Assembly (NCBI RefSeq): GCF_000251145.1
Contig: NZ_AIDW01000022.1
Span: 1 to 64,000, forward strand
DNA: 64,000 nucleotides
Direction of reading: 5' to 3'
Origin: Sphingomonas sp. PAMC 26621
GTDB lineage: Bacteria; Pseudomonadota; Alphaproteobacteria; Sphingomonadales; Sphingomonadaceae
Shown: positions 32,678 to 41,377 of the stretch, piece after piece
Position numbering within the stretch: position 1 is the first letter of the stretch
Layout of the letters: each line of letters starts with the position of its first letter
The notes under the pieces: generated by a model
The model's input: only the letters and a program-made list of their open reading frames with translations
The model's database searches: none
What the model was told of the DNA's origin: nothing
Translations under genes and position numbers: made by a program

Positions 32678-34659
32678 ATGTCCGAAGACCTGTTCGCAGC
32701 CAGCCCAAAGCACGTCCCCACCGATTACGATGCAGCGTCGATCGAGGTGCTCGAGGGGCTCGAACCGGTGCGGCGGCGGCCGGGCATGTATATCGGCGGC
32801 ACCGACGAGCGCGCCTATCACCATCTTGCCGCCGAAGTGCTCGACAATGCGATGGACGAGGCGGTCGCCGGGCATGCGACGCGGATCGAGATCGAGCTCG
32901 CGCCGGGCAACCGGCTGACGGTTTCGGACAATGGCCGCGGCATCCCGTCGACCCGCATCCCAAGTTCCCGGGCAAGTCCGCGCTCGAGGTGATCCTGTCG
33001 ACGCTCCATTCGGGCGGCAAGTTCGACGGCAAGGCCTATGCGACCAGCGGCGGGCTCCACGGCGTCGGGGTCAGCGTCGTCAACGCGTTGTCGTCCGACA
33101 CCGTCGTGGAGGTCGCCCGCGCCCGCGAACTGTATCGCCAGAAGTTTTCGCGCGGCGAGACGCTCGGGCCGCTCGAACATGTCGGCGCCGCCCCCAACCG
33201 GCGCGGCACGACCGTCGCCTTCACGCCCGATACCGAGATCTTCGGCCCTGATATGGGGTTCAAGCCCGCGCGGCTCCACCGCCTTGCGCGCTCGAAGGCG
33301 TATCTGTTCGCGGGCGTCGAGATCCGCTGGAAATGCGCGCCCGAGCTGATCAGCGACGACACGCCCGCCGAAGCCGTGTTCCAGTTTCCCGGCGGTCTTG
33401 CCGATCATCTGCGCGAACAACTCGGCAGCCGCGAATGCGCGACGACCGAACTGTTCGTCGCGCGGCAGGATTTCCCCGGCACCGCGGGGCGCGTCGAGTG
33501 CGCGGTCGCCTGGCCGCTGTGGAGCGACGGGTCGTACAGTTGGTATTGCAACACCATCCCCACTCCGGACGGCGGCACGCACGAGCAGGGCCTGCGCGCG
33601 GCGCTGGTCAAGGGCATCCGCGCGTTCGGCGAACTGGTCGGCAACAAGAAGGCCAAGGACATCTCGGCTGAGGACGTGATGACCGGCAGCGAGCTGATGC
33701 TCAGCGTCTTCATCCGCGACCCGCAATTCCAGAGCCAGACCAAGGACCGCCTCACCTCCCCCGAGGCGGCGACCTTGGTCGAGCGCGCGGTGCGCGACCA
33801 TTTCGACCATTTCCTCAGCGACAATATGGACCGCGGCAAGGCGCTGCTGACCTATGTCGTCGAGCGGATGGACGAACGCCTCGCCCGGAAAGCCGAGCGC
33901 GAGGTCAAGCGCAAGACCGCGACTTCCGCGCGCAAGCTGCGGCTGCCGGGCAAGCTGACCGATTGCTCGTCCAACGGTCCCGAGGGGACAGAGATCTTCA
34001 TCGTCGAGGGTGATTCGGCAGGCGGCTCGGCCAAGCAGGCGCGCGACCGCAAGACGCAGGCGATCCTCCCGATCCGCGGCAAGATCCTCAACGTCGCCTC
34101 GGCGACCTCGGCCAAGATCCACGCCAACCAGGAAATCGCCGACCTGATCCTCGCGCTCGGGTGCGGGACGCGCAAGGACTGCAACCCGGATCATTTGCGC
34201 TATCAGCGCGTCGTCATCATGACCGACGCGGATGTCGACGGCGCGCATATCGCGACGCTGCTGATGACGTTCTTCTTCCAGGAAATGCCCGAGATCGTCC
34301 GCGCCGGGAACGTCTTCCTCGCGCAGCCGCCGCTCTATCGCCTGACCGCCGGGACCAAGAGCCTCTACGCGATGGACGACGCGCACCGCGCGCAGCTCGA
34401 GGCGACCGAGTTCAAGGGCAAGAAGGTCGAGATCGGGCGGTTCAAGGGCCTCGGCGAGATGAACCCGATGCAGCTGCGCGAAACCACGATGGACCCCAAG
34501 ACGCGCTCGATGCTGCGGATCACGCTGCCGCAGGAATATGAGGCGCGCGCGGGGGTAAAGGATCTGGTTGACCGGCTGATGGGGACCAATCCGGCGCATC
34601 GTTATGCATTCATTCAGGAAAATGCGGCCCGGATGGACGAAGACGCGATCGACGCCTAG
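32678..34659 (+). CDS. parE: DNA topoisomerase IV subunit B, frame broken by one missing base
   Basis: The ATPase subunit of topoisomerase IV, which decatenates daughter chromosomes. The ATG at 32678 gives MSEDLFAASPKHVPTDYDAA and the GHKL ATPase core (VLEGLEPVRRRPGMYIGGTD, AEVLDNAMDEAVAG, VSDNGRGIP). After codon 90 (32947) the frame is lost. A single base, presumably G in CCG(G)TCGACC, is missing, and the rest continues in another frame as VDPHPKFPGKSALEVILST and on to a normal end. With the base restored the product has about 660 residues, including the TOPRIM motifs EGDSAGGSAKQARDRKTQ and MTDADVDGAHIATLL. ParE is essential, so a sequencing error is likely, but a real mutation cannot be excluded. 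Confidence 0.93.
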
Positions 34660-34687
34660 TCTCAATCCCGGAATCGGGAGACCAGCG

Positions 34688-35899
34688 ATGACGACGGCTT
34701 CGTGGTGGGTATCGGTGTTGGGCGTCATCGCGGCACCCGCCGCAGCGCAAGCGGTGCCGCAGCAACCCGCTCCCCCCACCGACCGCGATATCGTCGTCGT
34801 CGGCAACCGCATCCCGGATTACAAACGGCTGCTCGCGGCCTGTCTTGCGCAAGGATGCCGGCCCGACCGGGACATCGCGATCACGCTCGATCTGGCGCAG
34901 GCGCAGTTCGAGGCGGGGGACTATCAGGACGCGCGAACCGCGCTGCTGGCGGCGCGCCACCGCAACGCCCGGTTCGCGCAGAGCTACCCGGTCGCGGTCG
35001 CCAATCTGCACCACGCCAACAGCCAGATGGCGGCACATCTCGGGCTGGTCGACAGCGAATGGTCGAGTGCGCTCGACACGATCAGCGCGATGAAGGCGGG
35101 GACGTCCGACACCGATCCGCGCGTCTCCCTCGAACGGGTCGAACTGGGCGACACGTATGCGGCCGATGGCAGGCTCGAGGAAAGCCAGGTGCAATATCGC
35201 GCCGTCGCGCGACGCGCGCACAAGCTGGGGCTGCGCGAGATCGAGGCGCTCGCGCTCCTGCGGATCGCCGCGCTCAACATCCGGCTCGCCGAAGTCCATT
35301 ACGAATCCTATGCCAGCATCGCCTCAACCGCGATCCGCGACGTCCTCAGGATGCACGACCCCAAGCTTGCGCCCTTCGTGGCACAGGCGCGGACCCAGCA
35401 GACGCAACTTGCACTCCTCAAGGCACGCGGTGGCGATCTCGACCGGCTGATCGCGGCGCATCCGATGATTCCGGCGGGCGAACCCGCGGTGCTGCTGTAC
35501 GCGCCCTCGGTTTCGATCGGCGCGACCGGCAACGCGGCCCCGCGACCCGACGCGCAGGGCGACAGCCAGAGCCTCCAGCCGTCGCTGCAAATCCCGGTCG
35601 CCATGTCCAATTTCGACCGGCGGTGGATCGACGTGGTGTTCACCGTCGATCCCGATGGCCGCGTTCGCGATGCCCGCGTCGACCGGCATGGCGAGCGGGT
35701 GGAGACCGAGGGCAATTGGGCCGCGGTCATCGTCAGCGCGGTCGGGCAGCGGCGCTATGCCCGCCAGGCCGAGCCCACCCGGGCGCGGGAACGCTTCACC
35801 TTCACGTCGAACTGGCGCTCCGTCACCGGAACCCGCCGCCCGCAGCGCGATCCGAACCCGCGGCTGGTGCGCGCGCTGCTTGATCCCGATCCCGCCTGA
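34688..35899 (+). CDS. Exported protein with TPR-like region and energy-transducer-like C-terminus
   Basis: A 403-residue protein with a signal peptide (MTTASWWVSVLGVIAAPAAA). The middle (about residues 65-240) is helical, with repeated A/L-rich pairs such as LAQAQFEAGDYQDARTALLA, VELGDTYAADGRLEESQVQY and ALLRIAALNIRLAEVHYESY, as in tetratricopeptide repeats. The C-terminus (from about residue 320: WIDVVFTVDPDGRVRDARVD) resembles TonB-like C-terminal domains (DARVD, NWAAVIVSAV). The start is set by the signal peptide and GGGAGACC upstream. It follows parE by 28 bases. No function is assigned. Confidence 0.7.
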   Translation: MTTASWWVSVLGVIAAPAAAQAVPQQPAPPTDRDIVVVGNRIPDYKRLLAACLAQGCRPDRDIAITLDLAQAQFEAGDYQDARTALLAARHRNARFAQSYPVAVANLHHANSQMAAHLGLVDSEWSSALDTISAMKAGTSDTDPRVSLERVELGDTYAADGRLEESQVQYRAVARRAHKLGLREIEALALLRIAALNIRLAEVHYESYASIASTAIRDVLRMHDPKLAPFVAQARTQQTQLALLKARGGDLDRLIAAHPMIPAGEPAVLLYAPSVSIGATGNAAPRPDAQGDSQSLQPSLQIPVAMSNFDRRWIDVVFTVDPDGRVRDARVDRHGERVETEGNWAAVIVSAVGQRRYARQAEPTRARERFTFTSNWRSVTGTRRPQRDPNPRLVRALLDPDPA

Positions 35900-35902
35900 C
35901 CG

Positions 35903-36166
35903 TCACTCCGGCGGCTTCATCCGCGCCTGGTGGTATTTCACCCGGATGACGACCGCCGCGATCATGTGCAGCGCCGCGACCCCGAGCAGGAACAGCGGCA
36001 GGACCATCGGGATCTGCGGCGCATAGCGCGCGCGAACGAGCGCGAGCACCGCCGCGAGGATCGCGATGCCGACGCCCAGCCACCGCACCGGCCGCGCCAC
36101 CATCCGCAGTTCGCGCTGATAGGCGGCGCGTTCGGCGGGATCGTTGAGATTGGGACGGGCGGTCAT
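35903..36166 (-). CDS. Small membrane protein
   Basis: An 87-residue protein with two transmembrane helices ([40 protein letters not shown]) after a charged N-terminus (ARPNLNDPAERAAYQRELRM). Its ATG (36166) overlaps the stop of the GNAT gene upstream (ATGA), so it is translationally coupled to it. I do not recognise the family. It is the last gene of the metZ-apaG-lysR-GNAT run. Confidence 0.7.
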   Translation of the reverse strand: MTARPNLNDPAERAAYQRELRMVARPVRWLGVGIAILAAVLALVRARYAPQIPMVLPLFLLGVAALHMIAAVVIRVKYHQARMKPPE

Positions 36167-36693
36167 CGGGTCTTCCATTCGGTTGCGAGCAGCCCCCACA
36201 GGAAGGTGTCGCGCACGCCGATATGCGTCTCCCACTCCGCCCGCAAGCGCCCCTCGAGCGTGAAGCCGAGCGATTGGAGCAAGGCGTTCGACCGGACATT
36301 GTCGGGATCGGTGTCGGCGAAGACGCGGCGCTGCCCCTCGGCGACGAACAACTGGTCGATCACACGCGCTACCGCCTCGCGCGCGAGACCCGCGCCACCG
36401 TGCGCGCGGTCGACCATATAGCCGATCTCGGAGACCTTGCCCTCGCGCTTGTCCCCCACCGCGACGAACCCGATCGCGGTATCGCTTCCGTGGTGCGTGA
36501 GCGCCCAGGCGCGCCAGATGACGAACGGTTCGGCAAACCGCGCGCGTACCGCCGCGACCGTCTCGAACGGTGCGTGCGACCAATAGGTCATCGCCAGCGG
36601 ATCGGACAGCGTGGGGAACAGGGCCTCCGCGTCGTCGGCGGTCCGTACGCGCAACCGCAGCCGCGCGGTCTCGAGGACCGGGATATCCCTCAT
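36163..36693 (-). CDS. GNAT-family N-acetyltransferase (RimJ/RimL type)
   Basis: A 176-residue acetyltransferase starting RDIPVLETARLRLRVRTADD, the RimJ/RimL-type opening. The acetyl-CoA site is VSEIGYMVDRAHGGAGLARE, followed by VFADTDPDNVRSNALLQSLG and FTLEGRLRAEWETH, all typical of the subfamily that acetylates protein N-termini or aminoglycoside-like amines. The start codon (36693) overlaps the lysR stop, so it is part of a coupled cluster. The substrate is unknown. Confidence 0.85.
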   Translation of the reverse strand: MRDIPVLETARLRLRVRTADDAEALFPTLSDPLAMTYWSHAPFETVAAVRARFAEPFVIWRAWALTHHGSDTAIGFVAVGDKREGKVSEIGYMVDRAHGGAGLAREAVARVIDQLFVAEGQRRVFADTDPDNVRSNALLQSLGFTLEGRLRAEWETHIGVRDTFLWGLLATEWKTR

Positions 36694-37496
36694 CCCGTCA
36701 GTGCGGCGACGAGCGTCTTGACCTTCTTCTGCCGCCATTGCGGGAGCGGCGCGACCAGCCAGTAGCCGAGCCGATACGCCTTGGCCTCGCCCACCGCGAC
36801 GATCCGCCCGGACGCAAGATCCGCCGCCGCGAGCAGTTCGGGGACGGTCGCGCGGCCGAGCCCCTGCGCGGCTGCATCGATCGCGAGCCCCGCATCGCCG
36901 ACGCGGACCTGCGACGCGGACTCGTCGTCGACGCAGCCCGGCCAGGCGATCCGCGTCTCCGCGCCGCCACCGGGGCGCTCGACCGTGACCATCCCGGCGG
37001 ACTGGATCGCCTCGCCCTCATGCTCGCCCGGGCCGTCGCCCCAGCGGATCGCGAGATCGAGATTGGCCTCGGTAAAGTCGATCGCCGCGCTCGCGTTGGA
37101 CGCATCGGCGGAGATCAGCACGAACCGCAGTTCGGGATCGTCGCGCGCAATGTCGGCGAGGCGCGGCATCAGCCATTTTTCGGTCAGGTCGCGGGGTGCC
37201 GCGATCGTCAGCGACTTGCTCGTCTGTCCCGCCTGCATCGCGCGGACCGCTTCCTCGAACTGGAGGAACCCGTGGCGCAGCGCGGCGAGCCCGCCCTCGC
37301 CCTCGGGAGTCAGCTCGAGCCCCTTGGTCGTGCGGCGGAACAGCACGACGCCGAGCGTATCCTCGAGCGCGCGGATCTGCTGCCCGACCGCTGCCGGCGT
37401 CACCGCCAGTTCGTCGGCGGCGCGGGTGAAGCTCAGGTGCCGCGCGGCGGCATCGAGCACCCGGAGGCCGTTGAGCGGGAGGTGCGTGCGCTTCAT
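36690..37496 (-). CDS. LysR-family transcriptional regulator (GcvA-like)
   Basis: A 268-residue LysR-type regulator. The N-terminal winged helix is clear (LNGLRVLDAAARHLSFTRAA, DELAVTPAAVGQQIRALEDT, LGVVLFRRTTKGLELT), and the effector-binding domain follows (SLTIAAPRDLTEKWLMPRLA). Overall it is closest to the GcvA-like group. It overlaps the downstream GNAT start and lies 10 bases after apaG, so its natural targets may be elsewhere rather than this cluster. Its inducer is unknown. Confidence 0.85.
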   Translation of the reverse strand: MKRTHLPLNGLRVLDAAARHLSFTRAADELAVTPAAVGQQIRALEDTLGVVLFRRTTKGLELTPEGEGGLAALRHGFLQFEEAVRAMQAGQTSKSLTIAAPRDLTEKWLMPRLADIARDDPELRFVLISADASNASAAIDFTEANLDLAIRWGDGPGEHEGEAIQSAGMVTVERPGGGAETRIAWPGCVDDESASQVRVGDAGLAIDAAAQGLGRATVPELLAAADLASGRIVAVGEAKAYRLGYWLVAPLPQWRQKKVKTLVAALTG

Positions 37497-37506
37497 GGCG
37501 AGACGC

Positions 37507-37905
37507 TCACGCCCCCACCGCCGGCGCGAGCAGCGTGAAGCGCGGGATATCGACGTCGAACCCCGCCCCGTCCTCGCCGAGCATGTGGTAGCTCCCGACC
37601 ATCGATCCATTCGGCGTCGAGAGCGGACAGCCCGACACGTAATCGAAGCTCTCGCCCGGCTCGATCATCGGCTGCTCGCCGATCACGCCCTCGCCCTCGA
37701 CCGAATGCCGCGCGCCGCGCCCGTCGGTGATGATCCAGTGCCGCGTCAGCAATTGCACCGCACCCGGCGAATCGTTCTCGATCCGGATGTGATACGCCCA
37801 GAACCAGCGACCCCGCTCGGGCTCGGACTGTTCGGGCAGGAAGCTGACCGACACGCGCACGGTGACGCCGAGCGTTTCGGCGACGTGGGGGAAAAGCGCC
37901 TTCAT
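37507..37905 (-). CDS. apaG: ApaG protein (DUF525)
   Basis: A 132-residue single-domain protein of the ApaG family, linked to Co2+/Mg2+ resistance and of unknown biochemical role. The family blocks are all present: FPHVAETLGVTVRVSVSFLP, FWAYHIRIENDSPGAVQLLT, RHWIITDGRG, VEGEGVIGEQPMIEPGESFDY and PNGSMVGSYHM. It starts 13 bases after the metZ stop, an association common in alphaproteobacteria. Confidence 0.94.
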   Translation of the reverse strand: MKALFPHVAETLGVTVRVSVSFLPEQSEPERGRWFWAYHIRIENDSPGAVQLLTRHWIITDGRGARHSVEGEGVIGEQPMIEPGESFDYVSGCPLSTPNGSMVGSYHMLGEDGAGFDVDIPRFTLLAPAVGA

Positions 37906-37918
37906 GATGCCACCCCGG

Positions 37919-39124
37919 TCACAGCCCCGCCGCCGTCAGCGCTTGGTCGATATCCGCGATCACGTCGTCCGCATCCTCGAGCCCGACGTTGATCCGCAGC
38001 AACCCTTCGGTCACGCCCATTTCGAGCCGCTTGTCCTCGGCGACGCTCGAATGCGTGGTCGAGGCGGGATGCGTCATCAGCGATCGCGAATCGCCGATGT
38101 TGTTCGAGATGTCGACGAGTTCGAGCGCATCGAGCAGCGCATGCGCCTGGGTCCGCCCCGCGACCTCGAACGCGAAGATCGGGCCGCACGCGTCCATCTG
38201 GCGCATCGCGAGTTCGTGTTGCGGGTGGCTCGGCAGGAACGGATGGAGCATCCGCGGCACCCGCCCCTCGATAAACGTCCCGACCTTCAGCGCATTCTCC
38301 GACTGGCAGCGGATGCGGAGATCCAACGTCTCCAGCCCCTTCAGCACGACCCACGCATTGAACGCGCTGAGCGTCGGCCCGGTGTTGCGGGTGAAGGGGA
38401 GCAGCGTGTCGTTGATGAACGACTCGGTCCCGCACACCGCGCCCGCGAGCACGCGCCCCTGCCCGTCCATCATCTTGGTCGCGCTATAGGCGGTGACGTC
38501 CGCGCCGAATTCCATCGGGCGCTGGAGCGCGGGCGTGGCGAAGGCATTGTCGACCACCGACACGATCCCGCGCGCGCGCGCGATGTCGCACACCGCCTTC
38601 AGGTCGACGATGTCCATCGTCGGGTTGGCGGGGGTCTCGAAGAAGAACACCTTGGTGTTGGGGCGGCACGCATCCTCGAACTGCTGCGGGTCGCGCGCGT
38701 CGATCGTCGTCGTCTCGATCCCGAACTTGGGGAGCAGCGTATCGACCAGCCAGCGGCACGAGCCGAACGCCGCGCGCCCCGCGACGACATGGTCGCCCGC
38801 CTGGAGCTGGCACAGCAGCACCGCGGTCATCGCCGCCATGCCGGTCGCCATCGTGCGGCACGCTTCGGCACCCTCGAGCAACGCGATGCGATTCTCGAGC
38901 ATCTCGACCGTCGGGTTCTGCAACCGCGAATAGGTCATGCCGGTCTGCTCGCCCGCAAACCGCGCCGCGGCATCGGCCGCGCAATCATAGGCATAGCCCG
39001 AGGTGAGGAACAGCGCCTCGGAGGTTTCCCCCCACTCGCTGCGCGCGGTGCCCCCGCGGACCGCCTGGGTCGCGGGGCGCCAGTGGCGGGTGATGCTCTG
39101 GTCTTGTCCGGTACGGCGTTTCAT
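37919..39124 (-). CDS. metZ: O-succinylhomoserine sulfhydrylase
   Basis: A PLP enzyme of the Cys/Met-metabolism family that makes homocysteine directly from O-succinylhomoserine and sulfide. The 401-residue product has the family blocks: TSGYAYDCAADAAARFAGEQ, YSRLQNPTVEMLENRIALLEG, FFETPANPTMDIVDLKAV, the PLP-Lys region VTAYSATKMMDGQGR, and SVAEDKRLEMGVTEGLLRINVG near the end. The start at 39124 (MKRRTGQDQSITRHWRPAT) follows the usual family opening. It heads a run with apaG, lysR and GNAT. The upstream divergent gap contains a possible structured leader. Confidence 0.92.
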   Translation of the reverse strand: MKRRTGQDQSITRHWRPATQAVRGGTARSEWGETSEALFLTSGYAYDCAADAAARFAGEQTGMTYSRLQNPTVEMLENRIALLEGAEACRTMATGMAAMTAVLLCQLQAGDHVVAGRAAFGSCRWLVDTLLPKFGIETTTIDARDPQQFEDACRPNTKVFFFETPANPTMDIVDLKAVCDIARARGIVSVVDNAFATPALQRPMEFGADVTAYSATKMMDGQGRVLAGAVCGTESFINDTLLPFTRNTGPTLSAFNAWVVLKGLETLDLRIRCQSENALKVGTFIEGRVPRMLHPFLPSHPQHELAMRQMDACGPIFAFEVAGRTQAHALLDALELVDISNNIGDSRSLMTHPASTTHSSVAEDKRLEMGVTEGLLRINVGLEDADDVIADIDQALTAAGL

Positions 39125-39228
39125 GCGCCTGCTTTGCCGGGTGGCGGCGGGGCGCGTCAATGCCCGTGATCCCGTCAGCCTGGCAACGCCGCTTGAAAGC
39201 GGATCCTTTCGGCGGGATAGAGACGACC

Positions 39229-40512
39229 GTGAGCGACGCCCGCCCCCATCCGTACCGCGCCGCCGCCGCCCTCGCGCTGCTGTCGCAGGCGCTGTTCAGC
39301 TATCGCCTGACGATCCCGACCAAGCTGATGTTCGACGAGACGCATTACGTCCCCGCCGCGCGCATGCTGCTGTCGCTCGCGGGGCCGACCAACATCGAGC
39401 ATCCGCTGCTCGCCAAGGAAATCATCGCGGGCGGGATCCTGCTGTTCGGCGATACGAGTCTCGGGTGGCGGTTCTTCTCGACTCTGGCGGGCACCGCGAC
39501 CGTGCTGTCGGTGTTCGCGATCCTGTGGCTGATACTCGGGCGCGTGCGGCCGGCGGTGCTGGGGGCGCTGTTCGCGTTGCTCAACGGCACGGTGTTCGTC
39601 CAGGCGCGGATCGGGATGCTCGACGGGTTCATGGGGGCGTTCGTGATGGTCGGGCTGGCGGCGCTGCTATGGGCGATGCGCGCGCCGGACGGTCGCGCGG
39701 CGTGGGTGCGCTGGGTCCTCGGGGCCATTCTGCTCGGCCTCGCGGTTGCGGCGAAATGGGCCGCGGCACCGCTGATCGCCTGCGCGGCACTCGGCTTCGT
39801 ACTGCTGCGGCTGGACGATTCGCGACGGACCGGGCGTTCCGTGTTCGCCGCACTCAACGCGGGCGGGCATCGCCACTGGCCGGGAATGGCGGTGGTGCCC
39901 GCGCTGCTCGTGCTGGGGGCGGTGAGCGTCGCGGCCTATTGCGCGACCTTCGCGCCCGCCTTCTTCTACACGCACGATCCGATGACACTCGCCACGCTGC
40001 TCCCGTTCCAACAGCGGATGTACGAACGCCAGACGATGCCGCTCCCGACGCACCCCTATCAGTCGGGGTGGTGGAGCTGGCCGATCATGGTTCGCCCGAT
40101 CTGGTATCTGTACGAACGCGCCGACGGTGCGCAGCGCGGGGTTATGCTGATCGGCAATCTCGCGGTGCTGTGGGGCGGGCTGGTGGCGGTGGCGGCGTGT
40201 CTTCATGCGGGGGTGCGCGAACGGTCCCCGCGCCTGCTCGCGGCGGCGGGGCTGTGGATCGGCAGCTATGCGATGTGGGTGCTGATCCCCAAGAAGATCG
40301 GCTTCTTCTATTATTACTATCTGCCGAGCATTGCGCTGTGCGTCGCGCTGGCGGTGGCGTTCGATCATTTTCCGGCGGCGCGGCGGAGGGATACCGCGTA
40401 CCTGGCGGTAGTGATCGTGCTGTTCGCGGTGTTCTATCCGGTGCTGTCGGCAGCGCCGCTGCCCGGGCCGGGGGCGTTCCGCTACTGGACGTGGTCGTCG
40501 ACCTGGGTGTGA
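39229..40512 (+). CDS. Dolichyl-phosphate-mannose-type protein mannosyltransferase (GT39 family)
   Basis: A polytopic membrane glycosyltransferase of the PMT/GT39 superfamily. The N-terminal loop contains FDETHYVPAARMLLSLAGPT, with the D-E motif conserved in these enzymes, followed by about nine hydrophobic segments. Other blocks are NIEHPLLAKEIIAGGILLFG, RIGMLDGFMGAFVMVGLAAL and IGFFYYYYLPSIALCVALAV. The product from the GTG at 39229 has 427 residues; an ATG at 39160 would add 23. It transfers sugar from a polyprenyl-phosphate donor in the periplasm; the acceptor is unknown. Confidence 0.82.
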   Translation: MSDARPHPYRAAAALALLSQALFSYRLTIPTKLMFDETHYVPAARMLLSLAGPTNIEHPLLAKEIIAGGILLFGDTSLGWRFFSTLAGTATVLSVFAILWLILGRVRPAVLGALFALLNGTVFVQARIGMLDGFMGAFVMVGLAALLWAMRAPDGRAAWVRWVLGAILLGLAVAAKWAAAPLIACAALGFVLLRLDDSRRTGRSVFAALNAGGHRHWPGMAVVPALLVLGAVSVAAYCATFAPAFFYTHDPMTLATLLPFQQRMYERQTMPLPTHPYQSGWWSWPIMVRPIWYLYERADGAQRGVMLIGNLAVLWGGLVAVAACLHAGVRERSPRLLAAAGLWIGSYAMWVLIPKKIGFFYYYYLPSIALCVALAVAFDHFPAARRRDTAYLAVVIVLFAVFYPVLSAAPLPGPGAFRYWTWSSTWV

Positions 40513-40561
40513 GCCGGGTCGTCGGCTTCGGCAGCACTATCTACGCCCACGTCACCCCCAC

Positions 40562-40694
40562 CCGTTCGTCCTGAGTAGCGACCGAGTAGCCCCTCTTCCG
40601 GGGCGTATCGAGGGCGCGGATCGAAGGACCGTCACGCGCGGTAACCTGTCCTGCGATACGCGCCCTCGATACGGCTTCGCCTGCCCGGTCGCCG
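40562..40694. repeat. Large palindromic repeat, GTTCGTCCTGAGTAGCGACC family (copy 2)
   Basis: Left outer arm CCGTTCGTCCTGAGTAGCGA and inner arms as in copy 1 (27038-27184). The right outer arm is altered (CTTCGCCTGCCCGGTCGCCG). It is directly followed by copy 3, a tandem pair. Confidence 0.85.
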
Positions 40695-40702
40695 GAATAC
40701 CC

Positions 40703-40850
40703 CCCGTTCGTCCTGAGTAGCGACCGAGTAGCCCCTCTGCCGGGGCGTATCGAGGGCGCGTATCGAAGGACCGGCACGCGCGGCAACCTGTCCTGCGATA
40801 CGCGTCCTCGCTACGGCTTCGCCTACTCGGTCGCTACTCAGGACGAACGG
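40703..40850. repeat. Large palindromic repeat, GTTCGTCCTGAGTAGCGACC family (copy 3)
   Basis: Complete copy with both outer arms (CGTTCGTCCTGAGTAGCGAC and CGGTCGCTACTCAGGACGAA). The 440-base gap between the PMT gene and the small lipoprotein contains copies 2 and 3 and a terminator; no gene was seen. Confidence 0.9.
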
Positions 40851-40881
40851 TGGGAGGAGGAGAAACCCGCCCCCAAAATAG

Positions 40882-40914
40882 AAAAGGGCGCCCGGGTTTC
40901 CCCGGGCGCCCTTC
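40882..40914. terminator. Bidirectional terminator between convergent genes
   Basis: AAAAGGGCGCCCGGG, a TTTC loop, CCCGGGCGCCCTT. It is a strong stem with an A run on one side. It serves the lipoprotein gene on the minus strand (T run read as TTTTC) and weakly the plus strand. Confidence 0.85.
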
Positions 40915-40952
40915 CAGTTCGAACCGTGCTTGGGAACGGTCCGATCTGTTTC

Positions 40953-41222
40953 TTACATGCCGTTCGACAGGTTCGTGTCGGGGTCGTTGGTGCGCATGTC
41001 GGTTGCCTGGTTCTGGCCCACTGCGCGCACCGAGTCCGCCTTGTTCTCGAGCATGTCCTTGCCTGCGACGGTCGAAGCGTTGTCCGCTGCGTCCTCGAGG
41101 TTGTCCGCAACGGCTTCGGTGTTGGACTCGATATTGTCGGCAGCCTGCTCGCGCGGGGTCGAGTTGCAGGCGGCAAGCGAGACGAGGCCGGCAGCAGCGG
41201 CGAGAACGAACATCTTCTTCAT
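40953..41222 (-). CDS. Small lipoprotein, unknown function
   Basis: An 89-residue lipoprotein (MKKMFVLAAAAGLVSLAAC, lipobox SLAAC, Cys19). The mature part is acidic and helical (SNTEAVADNLEDAADNASTV, MLENKADSVRAVGQNQ) and ends NDPDTNLSNGM. It is similar in style to the small lipoprotein at 22802 but not homologous by eye. It is a single-gene unit between two terminators/repeats. Confidence 0.75.
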   Translation of the reverse strand: MKKMFVLAAAAGLVSLAACNSTPREQAADNIESNTEAVADNLEDAADNASTVAGKDMLENKADSVRAVGQNQATDMRTNDPDTNLSNGM

Positions 41223-41377
41223 TTGTGAATCACCCTATTTCGAACGGCCTGAAGGCCGAAGATCAGTAATACGCAGCCCCCGGCTTTGTTCCGGAAAGTC
41301 GCCGCGCAATTTCGTATCTTTTTAATAACCGACGGAAAAGACCTAAAAGTTTAATAATACCGCAACGACTGCGTGGG

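Noticed and set aside
41268..41292. Possible EcfG promoter (GGAAC) before the small lipoprotein at 40953
   Set aside because: GGAAC is present on the minus strand (41292-41288), but the -10 CGTT is not found at 16-17 bases; only CGTATT occurs at 14.
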